From contig CAWJOC010000033.1 in assembly GCA_963844315.1 (NCBI GenBank), forward strand, positions 62,001 through 126,000: a DNA stretch of 64,000 nucleotides, in the 5' to 3' direction. Shown piece after piece: positions 38,847 through 48,725 of the stretch. The position numbers were made by a program, and so were the translations under genes. The stretch comes from CAWAVN01 sp963844315 (GTDB lineage: Bacteria; Planctomycetota; Planctomycetia; Planctomycetales; Planctomycetaceae). The notes beneath the pieces are model-generated. The model saw only the letters and a list, made by a program, of their open reading frames with translations, did no database searches and was not told the origin of the DNA. Position 1 is the stretch's first letter, and each line of letters begins with the position of its first letter.

Positions 38847-39583
38847 TGATCACCGTGGGAATCGACGATACCGACACCCTCGATTCACCTGGAACCAATC
38901 AACTGGCGAAATCCATCGTGGCAGAGTTGGCGGATCGTTTCGAGTGCGTGTTTATCCTAAGACATCAGTTGTTGGATGACCCGCGCGTGCCGTACACCTC
39001 CCAAAACGGCTCGGCTTCCATCTGGCTCAGGACCATTGGCGAAGTAGAGCGAGCCGCATCGAAAGAAGCCCTTTGCGATGTGGTGTTCGAGGAATTCCGC
39101 GCGGGTTTATTGAAGCGATTTGTGCCGGGGAGCGATCCGGGTTTGTGCGTGACGACGGACGTGCCCAAGGCCATCGCGGAGTATGGACTTCGTTGCCAAC
39201 GGGAATTGATGTCCCAGGAGATTCCGCGCGAACTTGCCCAGGAACATGGAATCCGCCTGGCGGGGTTGGGCGGAACGGAAGACGGCGTGATCGGAGCACT
39301 CGCCGCCGTCGGCCTTGCGGCGGGAAAAAACGATGGCCGCATCGTGCAGCTGGGAACCTGGCCCGATGATCTGTCCGGTCCGAATCCCGTGGAGGCCATG
39401 TGGTCCCGCGATGTGCTTGTGGTGAACTTGGACAATGGCGTGCCCATCGAATGGGGAACGGTGGATGTGGGCAAACATTTGCGTCCCAATTATCGAAACG
39501 GAAAACCCGTGCTGTTTGCCCGCCCGGTGCGCGATCCCGCCAATGGAGCACACGCCGACTGGGAAGCCGTTCGGCTGACTTGA
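38843..39583 (+). CDS. TiaS-like protein (GIDDTDT kinase domain plus ferredoxin-like domain)
   Basis: A 246-residue protein beginning VGIDDTDTLDSPGTNQLAK. That motif is the start of the kinase-type domain of archaeal TiaS, which adds agmatine to tRNA-Ile2 cytidine-34. The later TEDGVIGALAAVGLA (about residue 145-160) resembles the TiaS ferredoxin-like domain. The OB-fold and zinc-ribbon tRNA-binding domains are missing. Bacteria normally use TilS and lysidine, so it may act on another substrate. It overlaps the membrane protein upstream by four bases and lies just downstream of the polyamine cluster. Function beyond the domain resemblance is uncertain. Confidence 0.7.
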   Translation: MMITVGIDDTDTLDSPGTNQLAKSIVAELADRFECVFILRHQLLDDPRVPYTSQNGSASIWLRTIGEVERAASKEALCDVVFEEFRAGLLKRFVPGSDPGLCVTTDVPKAIAEYGLRCQRELMSQEIPRELAQEHGIRLAGLGGTEDGVIGALAAVGLAAGKNDGRIVQLGTWPDDLSGPNPVEAMWSRDVLVVNLDNGVPIEWGTVDVGKHLRPNYRNGKPVLFARPVRDPANGAHADWEAVRLT

Positions 39584-39620
39584 AATATCTTCAAATTCAT
39601 AAAGCGCGATGGAACCTCCC

Positions 39621-40541
39621 ATGAAACTCCCCGCAGGCCGAACGGACATGCGCAGGCGAAACCTTCGCGGATTCACGTTGATCGAACTTCTGGTCGTGAT
39701 TGCGATCATTGCCATTTTGATCGCGTTACTATTGCCGGCGGTCCAACAAGCCCGCGAAGCCGCCCGCCGGGCCACCTGCAAGAACCACATGAAGCAGATT
39801 GGCTTGGCTCTGCACAACTATCAAGAAACGCACCGGGTCTTCCCGCCGGGAGTCCTGGGTAACACCGGCGGCAATTCGCGAAACGAGCTTCTGCACACAT
39901 GGGAAACCCTGATTTTGCAATTCGTGGACCAGGGACCGCTTTATGAAACCTACGATTTCAAAGTGCGGTTCGACCATGCCAACAATGCCCAAGCGGTGAG
40001 GCAAGTCGTTCCCGTCTATGTCTGCCCTTCGCAGGATGATCCGCCGATGAGTCCCGACTTCGGACCCAACCACTACGCTGGAAACGCGGGAACGGAACCA
40101 GGTAATGACGATGGGATTCTCTATCCGCTCTCAAAGATCGAGTTCCGCGACATTCGGGATGGCTCTTCCAACACGATAGCCGCGGGCGAGTTGGGCTTTG
40201 AGTTCGGCGGTTGGGCCAGAGGAGCCATCAACGCGGGTGGCGGTAGCGGTAGCGGTGGTGGCGGCGGAGGCGGAGGCGGTGGTGGCGGACAGGGATTCGC
40301 GCGGGGATCGCTTCGCTGGTGGAAAGCCGCCGCGACGTGTGCCAAGCCCGGAATGAATCCCCCGGAGACGACGTGTTCCAATAACGCGGAGCAGCGATTT
40401 CAGTTTGCCAGCGATCATCCGGGCGGCGTGCAGTTTGCTTTCGCCGATGGTCATGGCGTTTTTATCAGCGAGAACATCAACGTGGACGTGTTTCGCGCCC
40501 TGCTCACGCGAAAAGGCGGCGAAGTGGTCTCGGATTATTAA
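39621..40541 (+). CDS. DUF1559 protein with prepilin-type N-terminus (Gly-tract variant)
   Basis: A 306-residue DUF1559 protein. The prepilin motif RGFTLIELLVVIAIIAILIA, the KNHMKQIGLALHNY motif and the late DHPGGVQFAFADGHGVFIS are all typical. A run of about a dozen Gly residues (from near 40240 to 40290) sits between the two halves, as in some family members. The ATG at 39621 is chosen; an ATG at 39609 is also possible, and no strong ribosome site decides. Two copies of the family in one window is common in planctomycetes. Probably exported and membrane-anchored. Confidence 0.9.
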   Translation: MKLPAGRTDMRRRNLRGFTLIELLVVIAIIAILIALLLPAVQQAREAARRATCKNHMKQIGLALHNYQETHRVFPPGVLGNTGGNSRNELLHTWETLILQFVDQGPLYETYDFKVRFDHANNAQAVRQVVPVYVCPSQDDPPMSPDFGPNHYAGNAGTEPGNDDGILYPLSKIEFRDIRDGSSNTIAAGELGFEFGGWARGAINAGGGSGSGGGGGGGGGGGGQGFARGSLRWWKAAATCAKPGMNPPETTCSNNAEQRFQFASDHPGGVQFAFADGHGVFISENINVDVFRALLTRKGGEVVSDY

Positions 40542-40670
40542 CCAAAATCCGCCGCCGATCTTGAAGAATCCTTCCTAAGTCCGTTGAGCACAAGCGCCAA
40601 ACTTGCTTCAATGCCGTTTGTGAAGCTCGGTGTTTTTCGTTGGTCACGGACCGCTTTAAGGAGTCTCGGC

Positions 40671-41168
40671 GTGGAGGATCTCGTTCCCCTGATTTCGCGT
40701 TGGATCCATGTGGGCACGAGTATCGTGCTCGTGGGCGGCAGCGTGTTTATGCGGTTCGTGCTTGCCCCGGCGGCGGCCACTCTTCCCGATGCCGAGCACA
40801 CGGCTCTCCGGGAGCGCGTCATCGGCACTTGGAAACGCTTTGTCCACATCGGGATTCTCTTGTTCTTGCTGAGCGGGTTTTACAATTACCTGGCCGTCGC
40901 ATTGCCCAATCATAAAGGCGATAAGCTGTATCATGCGCTGATGGGAACCAAGATCATCCTGGCGTTTGTCGTGTTCTTTATTGCCTCGGCCTTGGTGGGA
41001 AAATCCGCCGGGCTGCAAAAAATCCGCGACAAGCGAAACACATGGCTCTTGGTCTTGATTCTGCTGGCCGCCGTGATTGTGGGCATCGGCGGCTTTCTGA
41101 AAATCCGCACCTGGGAACCGAAAACCGAAGCCGCCTTGCAGCGGGCCTCCCTCAATTGCATTGGTTAG
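40671..41168 (+). CDS. Integral membrane protein, CopD-like layout
   Basis: A 165-residue protein with four membrane helices. The GTG at 40671 has AAGGAG seven bases upstream, which decides the start over the ATG-like start at 40584. Motifs include LISRWIHVGTSIVLVGGSVF and KRFVHIGILLFLLSG, with His residues in the first two helices and a cytoplasmic loop DKLYHALMGTK. The layout resembles small copper/heme-type membrane proteins (CopD or DUF-type), but no ligand set is conclusive. It is probably monocistronic. Confidence 0.6.
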   Translation: MEDLVPLISRWIHVGTSIVLVGGSVFMRFVLAPAAATLPDAEHTALRERVIGTWKRFVHIGILLFLLSGFYNYLAVALPNHKGDKLYHALMGTKIILAFVVFFIASALVGKSAGLQKIRDKRNTWLLVLILLAAVIVGIGGFLKIRTWEPKTEAALQRASLNCIG

Positions 41169-41178
41169 GGACTGGTTT

Positions 41179-41319
41179 TGTCCCCTCTCCCCTTGGGGGA
41201 GAGGGTTAGGGTGAGGGGTTCGGTTAAGATTCACGTCTTCCTTTCATCGAAACCCCTCATCCGGCCTTCGGCCACCGGGCACCGACCGGAGGTTGGTCCC
41301 CCCAAGGGGAGAAGGGACA
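41179..41319. repeat. TGTCCC-TTGGGGGAGA palindromic repeat (copy 2)
   Basis: The ends read TGTCCCCTCTCCCCTTGG and AAGGGGAGAAGGGACA with GGCCTTCGGCC inside. Relative to copy 3 it carries about 20 extra bases (ACCGGGCACCGACCGGAGG). It lies between the CopD-like gene and the icd gene. Confidence 0.8.
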
Positions 41320-41362
41320 TTTCCAAACGTTTTTTCGACGAAGGCGCGGTAGGAGAAATCTT

Positions 41363-42388
41363 ATGACGATTCATCAGGTCGTGTTGATTCCGGGGGACGG
41401 CATTGGACCGGAAGTGTCGGAAGCGACCCTCAAGGTGCTTTCGGCGGCGGAGGCTCCGGTGGAATGGCAGACTTATCAAGCCGGGCTGGTCGCCTTGGAA
41501 GCAGGCGATGCGGTGCTGCCGGAATCCACCTTGAACGCCATCAGGCAGCATGGCGTGGCATTGAAAGGCCCTTGCACCACGCCGGTGGGCGAGGGGTTTT
41601 CCTCGGTCAACGTGCAGCTTCGGAAAACCCTGGATTTGTACGTCGCCGTGCGTCCGGTCATCAGTTTGAACGGCGTGCCCACGCGGTTTGAGAACGTCAA
41701 TCTGGTGATCCTCCGAGAGAACACCGAAGGGCTTTACAGCGGCATCGAGAACAAAGTGACCGAGGGCGTGGTGATGAGCATGAAAGTCGCCACGGAAAAA
41801 GCCTGCTCGCGGATTTCCAAATGGGCCTTCGATTTTGCCGCCCGGCACGGCCGGAAGAAAATCACGGTGTTCCACAAGGCGAACATTATGAAGATGACCG
41901 ATGGGCTGTTTTTGAAGTGCAGCCGCGCCGCGCACGATGCCGCCCATACGGAGGTGGAGTATCAGGAAGTCATCATTGATGCCGGCTGCATGAAACTCGT
42001 CCAAGACCCCACGCAGTTCGATATGCTCCTGTTGGAGAACTTGTACGGCGATGTGGTCAGCGATTTATGCGCGGGCCTGGTGGGGGGATTGGGCGTGGTT
42101 CCGGGGGCGAACATCGGCGAACATCAGGCGGTGTTCGAAGCGGTCCACGGTTCAGCCCCGGACATTGCCGGGAAAGGGCTGGCGAACCCCTTGGCTCTTG
42201 TGATGTCCGCCGAGATGATGCTGAAGCACCTGGCTGCCACAAGGAATGATGCCAAATGCCGGGAGGCCGCCCAACGGATCCATCAGGCGTATCAGAGTGC
42301 ATTGAAAGACGGCCAAAAGACCCGCGACTTGGGCGGGGAACTGTCCACAATGGGATTCGCCGACGCCGTCATCGCCCGCTTGAACTGA
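41363..42388 (+). CDS. icd: Isocitrate dehydrogenase, short NAD(P)-dependent type
   Basis: A 341-residue isocitrate/isopropylmalate dehydrogenase-family enzyme, oxidatively decarboxylating isocitrate in the TCA cycle. The motifs PGDGIGPEV, RENTEGLYSG and HKANIMKMTDGLF are those of the mitochondrial IDH3-like NAD-type, while NLYGDVVSDL and EAVHGSAPDIAGKG complete the active site. The short length also fits the NAD-type; NADP-type Icd is near 420 residues. It might instead be a relative with another 3-hydroxy-acid substrate, but the isocitrate call is the likeliest. The upstream repeat separates it from its neighbour. Confidence 0.85.
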   Translation: MTIHQVVLIPGDGIGPEVSEATLKVLSAAEAPVEWQTYQAGLVALEAGDAVLPESTLNAIRQHGVALKGPCTTPVGEGFSSVNVQLRKTLDLYVAVRPVISLNGVPTRFENVNLVILRENTEGLYSGIENKVTEGVVMSMKVATEKACSRISKWAFDFAARHGRKKITVFHKANIMKMTDGLFLKCSRAAHDAAHTEVEYQEVIIDAGCMKLVQDPTQFDMLLLENLYGDVVSDLCAGLVGGLGVVPGANIGEHQAVFEAVHGSAPDIAGKGLANPLALVMSAEMMLKHLAATRNDAKCREAAQRIHQAYQSALKDGQKTRDLGGELSTMGFADAVIARLN

Positions 42389-42413
42389 TTCTCCATTGCG
42401 CGCCAAAACAGAA

Positions 42414-42449
42414 AACACCCGCCGAGGCGTTTCGCTCTCGGCGGGTGTT
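42414..42449. terminator. Hairpin between convergent genes
   Basis: AACACCCGCCGAG pairs with CTCGGCGGGTGTT across a ten-base loop, followed by GTTTGATTT. It lies between icd (plus) and the His/Gly-rich gene (minus) and should stop transcription from both. Confidence 0.8.
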
Positions 42450-42466
42450 GTTTGATTTATCCCCTG

Positions 42467-42838
42467 TTAGTGATGGTGGCCATAGTGAAAATCATAATGG
42501 CCGGGGATCACATGGTAGTGATTGCCGTGGGGAACGACGGTCGTCGGGTGATAGTCATAATGCGGGTAGTTGTAGTGCCCGCCACCATAATACCCGCCGC
42601 CATAAAAGCTGTTGTAGCTGGGTCGGCTGTAAAAACTGTTATTGTAGTAACCTCCACCGTACCCACCGTAGCCACCATAATGGCCATGACCATAATGGCC
42701 GTGTCCGTAATGTCCGTGACCGTAATGGCCCGAACCGAAACTGAAGCGAATTCCCGCGTCCGCCGAATTCGGGGCAGCCAATCCAATTCCGCCGATCACT
42801 AAGCCGGCACAGGCGATAAGTAATGCAGTCTTTTTCAT
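42467..42838 (-). CDS. Exported His/Tyr/Gly-rich repeat protein
   Basis: A 123-residue exported protein. The ATG at 42836-42838 begins a clear signal peptide (MKKTALLIACAGLVIGGIGLAA). The mature part is built of GHYGHGHYGHGHYGHG, YGGYGGYGGGYY and HYHVIPGHYDFHYGHHH blocks. Such tandem His-Gly-Tyr repeats can bind Ni, Zn or Cu, but that is inferred from composition only. It may be a structural envelope protein. No domain is recognised. Confidence 0.7.
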   Translation of the reverse strand: MKKTALLIACAGLVIGGIGLAAPNSADAGIRFSFGSGHYGHGHYGHGHYGHGHYGGYGGYGGGYYNNSFYSRPSYNSFYGGGYYGGGHYNYPHYDYHPTTVVPHGNHYHVIPGHYDFHYGHHH

Positions 42839-43199
42839 GACTCTAGTCCTCTCAAAATTTGTTTCTGAGCGAATCGCCTTGGAATTGCTGTCCTTGGCTT
42901 GTCGTTTTGCATTGCGACTTGCTTTGCACAATAAGGAAATGGCAATTCGGCCGGGCAATCCGACAGGATTTTTGCACAATTCACAATTTCTGTTGTATTT
43001 TTCGCCCTTCGGGCGCTATGACCAAGCCCGATTGGGAAAAAACGGGCCAGATTTCGGGTTTTGGGCATTGGGTCGGGCGGCAACTCACCCGCCGCCAAAG
43101 GTTTGGGTTTTCTGAGATTCTCCAATGGTCTATCTCGGATTTGGGGTGTAGGATTCCCTAGGACTCTTGGTTTTTGCCGGCTTACATCAACGGATCAAA
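42839..43199. other. Gene-free stretch between divergent genes
   Basis: About 360 bases with starts pointing away on both sides. It should hold both promoters. A TTGTATTTTTCGCCCT stretch near 42990 and AT-rich sequence 42910-42995 stand out against the GC-rich surroundings, but I cannot assign -10/-35 boxes. Confidence 0.35.
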
Positions 43200-43994
43200 A
43201 TGAAACCCACGGAAAATACCCTAAATTCGAGCGGACCCTTGGAAACAGAGGCCGATCTGATTTCCCGCGCCCAACTGGCCGTCAGCCAGTGCAATTGGGT
43301 TGTGGGCGAATGCGCCGCCCGCTGGACGCAGCGCTACGCCAAAGGACGGACCGATGCCGACTTCGGACAACTCGTTGGATTGAGCGGCGACCAGGTTTAT
43401 CAGCGCCGCCGGGTATGGGAAACCTTTGGCGATGTGCGCGGGGATTATCCGGGCCTCAAATGGTCGCATTTTTACATCAGCCTGAATTGGGACGATGCCC
43501 CCGAATGCCTGCAATGGGCGGAGGAAAATCAAGCCACCGTTTTGGAACTCAAAATGTGGCGCAAGACATTGCACGGGGCGGATGAAGTCGACGATTCCCC
43601 GCCCGACCCGTGGGGCGGCGATCCGAGCATCAGTTTTCTGCCGACGAGTCCGGTGGCCGTTCGCGACGTGGATGAATCCACCGGCGACCCGCTGGAACGG
43701 TCTCGCGGCGGTTCCGACGAACGGGCGGACAAAACCCTGATCGAAACGGCCTACGCCCCTTTCCGCAGCAACGCCGGTTCCGCGCCGGAATCCCAGGAGA
43801 AATCCTCTACATCATCCGCGGATGGCGATGTCGAGCAACTCCTGAAACGCATCACCACAACATTGGAGCGCATCAATAAAACCCTCAGCCCAGAGATCCT
43901 GAAATCGGCGGGCGACGTTTCCGAATCGGTCTTGGAGCGATTTCAAAAAGCGGTCGAGGAACTCAACGAAAAAGCCAGCCAGTTCGTCTCCTGA
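43200..43994 (+). CDS. Conserved planctomycete protein of unknown function
   Basis: A 264-residue soluble protein. The N-terminal 110 residues look folded, with the Trp-rich motif CNWVVGECAARWTQRYAKGR and SGDQVYQRRRVWETFGDV, which could form a helix-turn-helix. The middle is Asp/Pro/Ser-rich, and the C-terminal 60 residues are helical with coiled-coil character (LERINKTLSPEILKSA). It may bind DNA or act as an adaptor, but nothing in the sequence proves it. ATG at 43200. It stands alone upstream of the HtrA gene. Confidence 0.65.
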   Translation: MKPTENTLNSSGPLETEADLISRAQLAVSQCNWVVGECAARWTQRYAKGRTDADFGQLVGLSGDQVYQRRRVWETFGDVRGDYPGLKWSHFYISLNWDDAPECLQWAEENQATVLELKMWRKTLHGADEVDDSPPDPWGGDPSISFLPTSPVAVRDVDESTGDPLERSRGGSDERADKTLIETAYAPFRSNAGSAPESQEKSSTSSADGDVEQLLKRITTTLERINKTLSPEILKSAGDVSESVLERFQKAVEELNEKASQFVS

Positions 43995-44104
43995 CGGTTG
44001 GACTCGATCCGACGATTGCCCCCAAGATTGGCCAATCGTGGGCGAATGATTCATAATGAGCGCCAAAAGGTTGGTTGCCTCATTACGGGTTCAGGAACGA
44101 GATC

Positions 44105-45265
44105 ATGGAACAAACCCCCTACCGCCGCCCCGTGCAGCGCGAGTCCGCCCCGCCCAATTGGTGGCTGCTCGCCGCGTTGGTGTTCGTCGTGGGATTGCTG
44201 GCGTGGCAAACTTATCGGCTGACGCAAAAATCCCCGCTGCACGACCCCAAAGCCGAAGCGCGTCCGATCACTCCGCGCGGCGAGTTGTGGGCCGATGAGC
44301 AAGCCCAAATCGCGCTTTACATTAACACCCATGATTGCGTGGTCCACGTTGCGAACCTGAGCACCCGCCAGGGCGACATCTTTCGCACCCCCGACCAGGA
44401 ACTCGAACGAGGCACGGGCAGCGGGTTCGTCTGGGATGACAAAGGCCACGTCGTCACGAATTTCCATGTCATTCAGGGCGCCCAGGCATTGCGAGTGACG
44501 CTGCACGACAATTCCGTCTGGGATGCCCAATTCGTGGGGGGCGATCCCGATAAGGATTTGGCGGTCCTCAAGATCGATGCCCCATCGGATCAATTGCACG
44601 CCATTCCCATCGGCGAATCCGGGTCGCTGCAGGTCGGGCAGAAGGTGTTCGCCATCGGCAACCCCTTCGGTCTGGACCAGACGTTGACCTCCGGCGTCAT
44701 CAGCGGTCTGGGGCGTGAGATTCAATCCGTCACCCGCAAGACGATTTTCGACGTCATCCAGACCGACGCCGCGATCAATCCAGGGAACTCCGGCGGGCCG
44801 CTCTTGGATTCCGCCGGAAGGCTGATCGGCGTCAACACCGCGATCTATAGCCCTTCCGGGGCGTATGCGGGCATTGGCTTTGCGGTCCCGGTCGATACTG
44901 TGAACCAAGTCGTGCCGGAGATCATCCGCAAGGGCCGGGTGGAACGGCCCGGTTTGGGAATTGTGATTTGGGAAGATCAAATCACCGCCCGGTTGCACTC
45001 GCAAGGCGTCATCGAACGCCGAGGCGTGTTGATCCGCGAACTCTTGCCCGGCGGGGCGGCGGATCAGGCGGGACTGGAAATCACGACGGAAGAGGGTCTG
45101 GGCGATTTGATTATCGGCATCGACGAAACCGACATTCAAACCTCGAACGATCTGTTCCGGGCGCTGGAGAAATTCAAAGTGGGAGATTCCGTCACCGTGC
45201 GGATTCTGCGAAACGGCGACGTCAACGACGTGCAATTGACCCTGCAAGCGCTGCCCGGGTTATAG
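44105..45265 (+). CDS. HtrA/DegP-type S1C serine protease with PDZ domain
   Basis: A 386-residue membrane-anchored trypsin-like protease. One N-terminal helix (WWLLAALVFVVGLLAW) is followed by the protease domain with the catalytic triad H121 (NFHVIQGA), D151 (DLAVLKI) and S229 (GNSGGPLL), then a single PDZ domain (about residues 285-380). The ATG at 44105 has AGGA upstream. Such DegS/HhoA-like proteins degrade misfolded exported proteins or trigger envelope stress responses. It lies alone, 100 bases or so after the upstream gene. The envelope setting is consistent with PspA elsewhere in the window. Confidence 0.93.
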   Translation: MEQTPYRRPVQRESAPPNWWLLAALVFVVGLLAWQTYRLTQKSPLHDPKAEARPITPRGELWADEQAQIALYINTHDCVVHVANLSTRQGDIFRTPDQELERGTGSGFVWDDKGHVVTNFHVIQGAQALRVTLHDNSVWDAQFVGGDPDKDLAVLKIDAPSDQLHAIPIGESGSLQVGQKVFAIGNPFGLDQTLTSGVISGLGREIQSVTRKTIFDVIQTDAAINPGNSGGPLLDSAGRLIGVNTAIYSPSGAYAGIGFAVPVDTVNQVVPEIIRKGRVERPGLGIVIWEDQITARLHSQGVIERRGVLIRELLPGGAADQAGLEITTEEGLGDLIIGIDETDIQTSNDLFRALEKFKVGDSVTVRILRNGDVNDVQLTLQALPGL

Positions 45266-45334
45266 ACCGAAAAGGAAGCGGAGGGAAACACACATCGTTT
45301 CGGGATCGGCCGCTTCCCTGGGAGTTGATTATCG

Positions 45335-46142
45335 TCACCCGCCTGTGACCTGCCGCATGAAGGACCGCACCCGGTCCATGTCCACGGGGTTTTGGGGATC
45401 GCCGTTGTGCTTGAACGCCGTGCCCACGATGAACCCGGCGGCGGGCAGGAAGTCGGCCAGGTTGTCTTCGGAAACTCCGCTGCCCACAAACACCGGGACA
45501 TCCCCGGCCAGGCTTTGCACCTTTTGGACCTGGGCGGGCGAAGCGGCATGTCCCGTGCCAGTGCCGGTGACAATCAAACCGTCCGCTCTACCGCGTTCGA
45601 TGACATCTGCCACTTCCTGTTCCAAAGGCACGTGGGCCAAGGGCGCGGAATGTTTCACGTCCACATCCGCCAGGATCGCGACATTCTCCGCCCCAAGCCG
45701 CGCACGGTCGCGAAGCAAATCATGGGCGATGCCCTGGATGATTCCCTGATCGGTCAGCCTCGCTCCGCAGAGGATGTTCACGCGAATGAACTCCGCCCCC
45801 ACCGCCTGGGCAATCGCTAGCGCAGCTTTGGCCATCGTTTCGCAAAACGTTAATGCCCAAAGGCAAATCCGTTTCGCGTTTGACAAGCGCCGCCAGCGCC
45901 GTCATTTGGGCAATGGTCTCCACAGGAACCCGCCCCGGATAAAACGGCGTATCGCCAAAGTTTTCCAGCATCAATGCCTGGACGCCGCCGGTGACTAAGG
46001 CTTCCGTATCCGCCAGCACCGCCTTTTGCACCATCGCCCAATCACCGGAAAACCTAGGGCTTCCCGCCAGCGGCGGCAGGTGGATCATGCCAATCACCGT
46101 GGGACGAGATCCATTGAGCCAGGGCAATCGATCAACGGGCAT
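45335..46142 (-). CDS. btpA: BtpA/SgcQ family protein (frameshifted near 45850)
   Basis: About 268 residues. The BtpA family has a TIM-barrel fold; the cyanobacterial member stabilises photosystem I, other members have unknown sugar-related or metabolic roles. The N-terminal half (VIGMIHLPPLAGSP) and C-terminal half (FIRVNILCGARLTDQGI, then DGLIVTGTGTGHAA and VFVGSGVSEDN) are in different frames. Removing one G at GATGGCC near 45852 gives GINVLRNDAKAALAIA, an excellent family match, so a one-base insertion is likely. The ATG at 46140-46142 has GGGA upstream. The natural role here is unknown. Confidence 0.85.
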
Positions 46143-46154
46143 GACATTTCCCAA

Positions 46155-48486
46155 TCATAGGTTTGACTCCGACGTCGGCCTTGCCGATTGGTAGGCTTCT
46201 GCTTCCTCCGCGTTTGGTTCCGCTTCCAGATCCACGTGGCCGCCCTGCACCATGCGGCGGGTCATCAGGACTTCAAACACCAGGATGATGAGGAACACGA
46301 TCATCAAATAGCGAAAGAGTTCCGCGCGCTGGGAATCCTCCGCGAGGTTTTCCATCAGGTTCTCAAGGCCGGTGATGAATGTCGTCCGGCTGTCGCTTTC
46401 CAAGAGGGTGATTTCCTCTGCGGAAAGCGGGGTCAGGTTTGATTCCGCCCGGTCGAAATTCACCACGAATTTTTCCACGGGCACGGCGGCGGGCGGCGGG
46501 GGTTCGGTCTTGTGGCGGAACGTGTAAACTCCCGGCAGTTGGGTTTCATTCAGCCGCACGAACAGCCGCCCGTCTTCCACCGGCTGTGCGGTCGGGGCGT
46601 GTTCGGTTTCATCGGGGCTGGTGAAAACGTAATCCGATACCGGCACATCGGCGGGCAGTTCCAAGACCAAGGGCGTGCCGGTTTCCACGTTCTGGGATGT
46701 CCCAGGCGAAGCCAGGTGAAACACCATCTCATAAATCAAAGGCACGAAGGTATGCTGCCTTACGCCCAATGTGTTCCACTGCGAGGCGGCATCCATCGGC
46801 GAGGTCAACAGCATCACGCCGCCCTTGCCGAACTTCCGCGTGATGAGGAGCGGATCTTTGGTCTCTAGCTGGGCGGCGACAATCGGCGTGGAGAGTTCCG
46901 CGTCTTTTTCTTCTGCGGGAGCGGGCGAAACTTGCCACCATTTCTCGAACCGCACCAGATAGAACTGCCCGTCATTCGCCCGGCGGAACGGCATCAGCCA
47001 CGAAAGCTCCAGGCTCGAATCCAAAACGCTGACGCCCTGCTGGCCCATCGGCGGCGTTTGAATCTTTTGAAGTTCCGCCGGGAGTAGACCCTGGCCGTTT
47101 TCGTAAAGGACTTCGTTATACCGCCCGGTCTCCACGCCATCGCCTAATGCAACGAGCAGTCCGCCGCCTTGGGAGACGAAGGCTTTGAGAGCGTCCGCTT
47201 GAGTGCTCGACAAACGCGGCACATCGGCGAGGATCACCACGTCCTGCTTTTCCAAATGGCTCGGCTGGAACGTGTTCCAAGGAATCACCGTCGCCTGGAC
47301 CAAGGGATTTTCCAGAAGCGACGGCGAGAGGGCCGCTTCCAGGAAGAAGGTTTCCGTCTTGGTCGCATCCCGACTGGGCGAGCCATCCACCAAGAGCGCG
47401 GGAATGGCTTTCGCCACGGTGACGGCGGCTTCGGCGCGGTTATCGCCGGGCAGGTTGTCTTGATCCAAGACCACGACTCAAAACGTGCGACCCCGGCGTT
47501 TGGAACTGGTATTCAAACTCCACGCTGGCTTCGCCGTTGGGTTTTAGGACCACGGTCTGCTGTTTCTCGCGCAGGCGCTGGCCATCCACTTCCAGATAGA
47601 CTTTCCGCGTGACTTCGGTTTGGTTTTGATCCGCGCTCGGGTGGCTGGCGTGGTATTGGACTTTCGTTTTGAGCCGAAGCGGAAACTCCGGCACGGTGAG
47701 TTCCCTGGAAAGCGACAGCCGGTCCACGCTGAAATTCACCCTCGAAGTCTTGGCGGCGTTGCTTTCGCCTTCGCGTCTTGGTCACGTCCCACACCCAAAG
47801 CCTTGGCGGAAAGGGAACCTGGTCCCTGAGGTCCGCCACGCGGGCCCAGAGGTTTTCATCGTCGGCTTTCCAACCCAGCGATTGCCCATCGGTCAAAACG
47901 ATGATTTCCCGCGAGGCATTGGTCGTGGCGGAAAGAATGTTGATCGCCCGGTTGATCGCGGCGGGAAGATTGGTGCTGCCCGATGGCTTTGGGAGTTTGT
48001 CCAAGGCTTCGCGGACATAGGCGAAATCGCGCGAAGGCGATTCAATCACCGCGCCACCTGGTCGCGGGCATCGATCAGCCCGACGGTATCGCCGGAGTTC
48101 ATTTCCCCTAAAATCTCTTCCGCCTTTTTGAGCGCGGCCTGGTGCGGCGTGACCGAACCGCCTTCCCAACCCATGCTGTAAGAACCATCAATGATTAAGA
48201 TCACATCCCGGTTATTCGCGGTCGCCAGATGTGAAAACACTCCTCCACTGGCCCAAGGCCGAGCGAGCGCGAATACGACAAGCGCAATCAATCCCATCCT
48301 GAGAAGCAGAAGCAGCAGTTGCTCCAGCCGGAGCTTCCGCTTGGCGTTGGGGTTCAGCTCCAAAAACTGCATCGCCCCCCAATGCACTACATCGTAGCGC
48401 TTCTTGCTCAAGAGGTGCGCCAAAATGGGCAGCGACAACCCCAACAGCCCCAAGAGCATCCACGGATTGATAAAATACGAAAGCAA
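46155..48486 (-). CDS. BatA/von Willebrand factor A membrane protein (three frame breaks)
   Basis: A protein of about 775 residues. The TTG at 48486 with AGGGGGAA upstream starts two membrane helices of the BatA type (MLLGLLGLSLPILAHLLSKK, with LLLLLLRMGLIALVVFALA). A vWA domain follows with the metal site DGSYSMGWEGG, then a long beta-rich part and a final membrane helix (FRYLMIVFLIILVFEVLM). The frame changes near 48055, 47760 and 47475; each half rejoins sensibly, so these look like indel errors. Planctomycete relatives sit next to MoxR ATPases and DUF58 proteins, but none is in this window. Probably part of an envelope assembly or stress system. Confidence 0.8.
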
Positions 48487-48725
48487 CCACTTCCCCCTTG
48501 CGAGAACAGCCCAATTCTTCGAGCATAAATGAGCCAGGGTCGAAATGCAAAAACCCCTTGGCGCAGGCGGCTTGAGCCGTTCTACTGGACAAAACGGAAG
48601 AAATGATCTCACACAAAGGCACGAAGACACAAAGGAAGTCCGGGGGCACGCTTTCTCATTTCCCTTTGCGTCTTCGTGCGAGCCTTTCCACATCCCTCAA
48701 TTCGATGATATTCACGGATTCTCTC

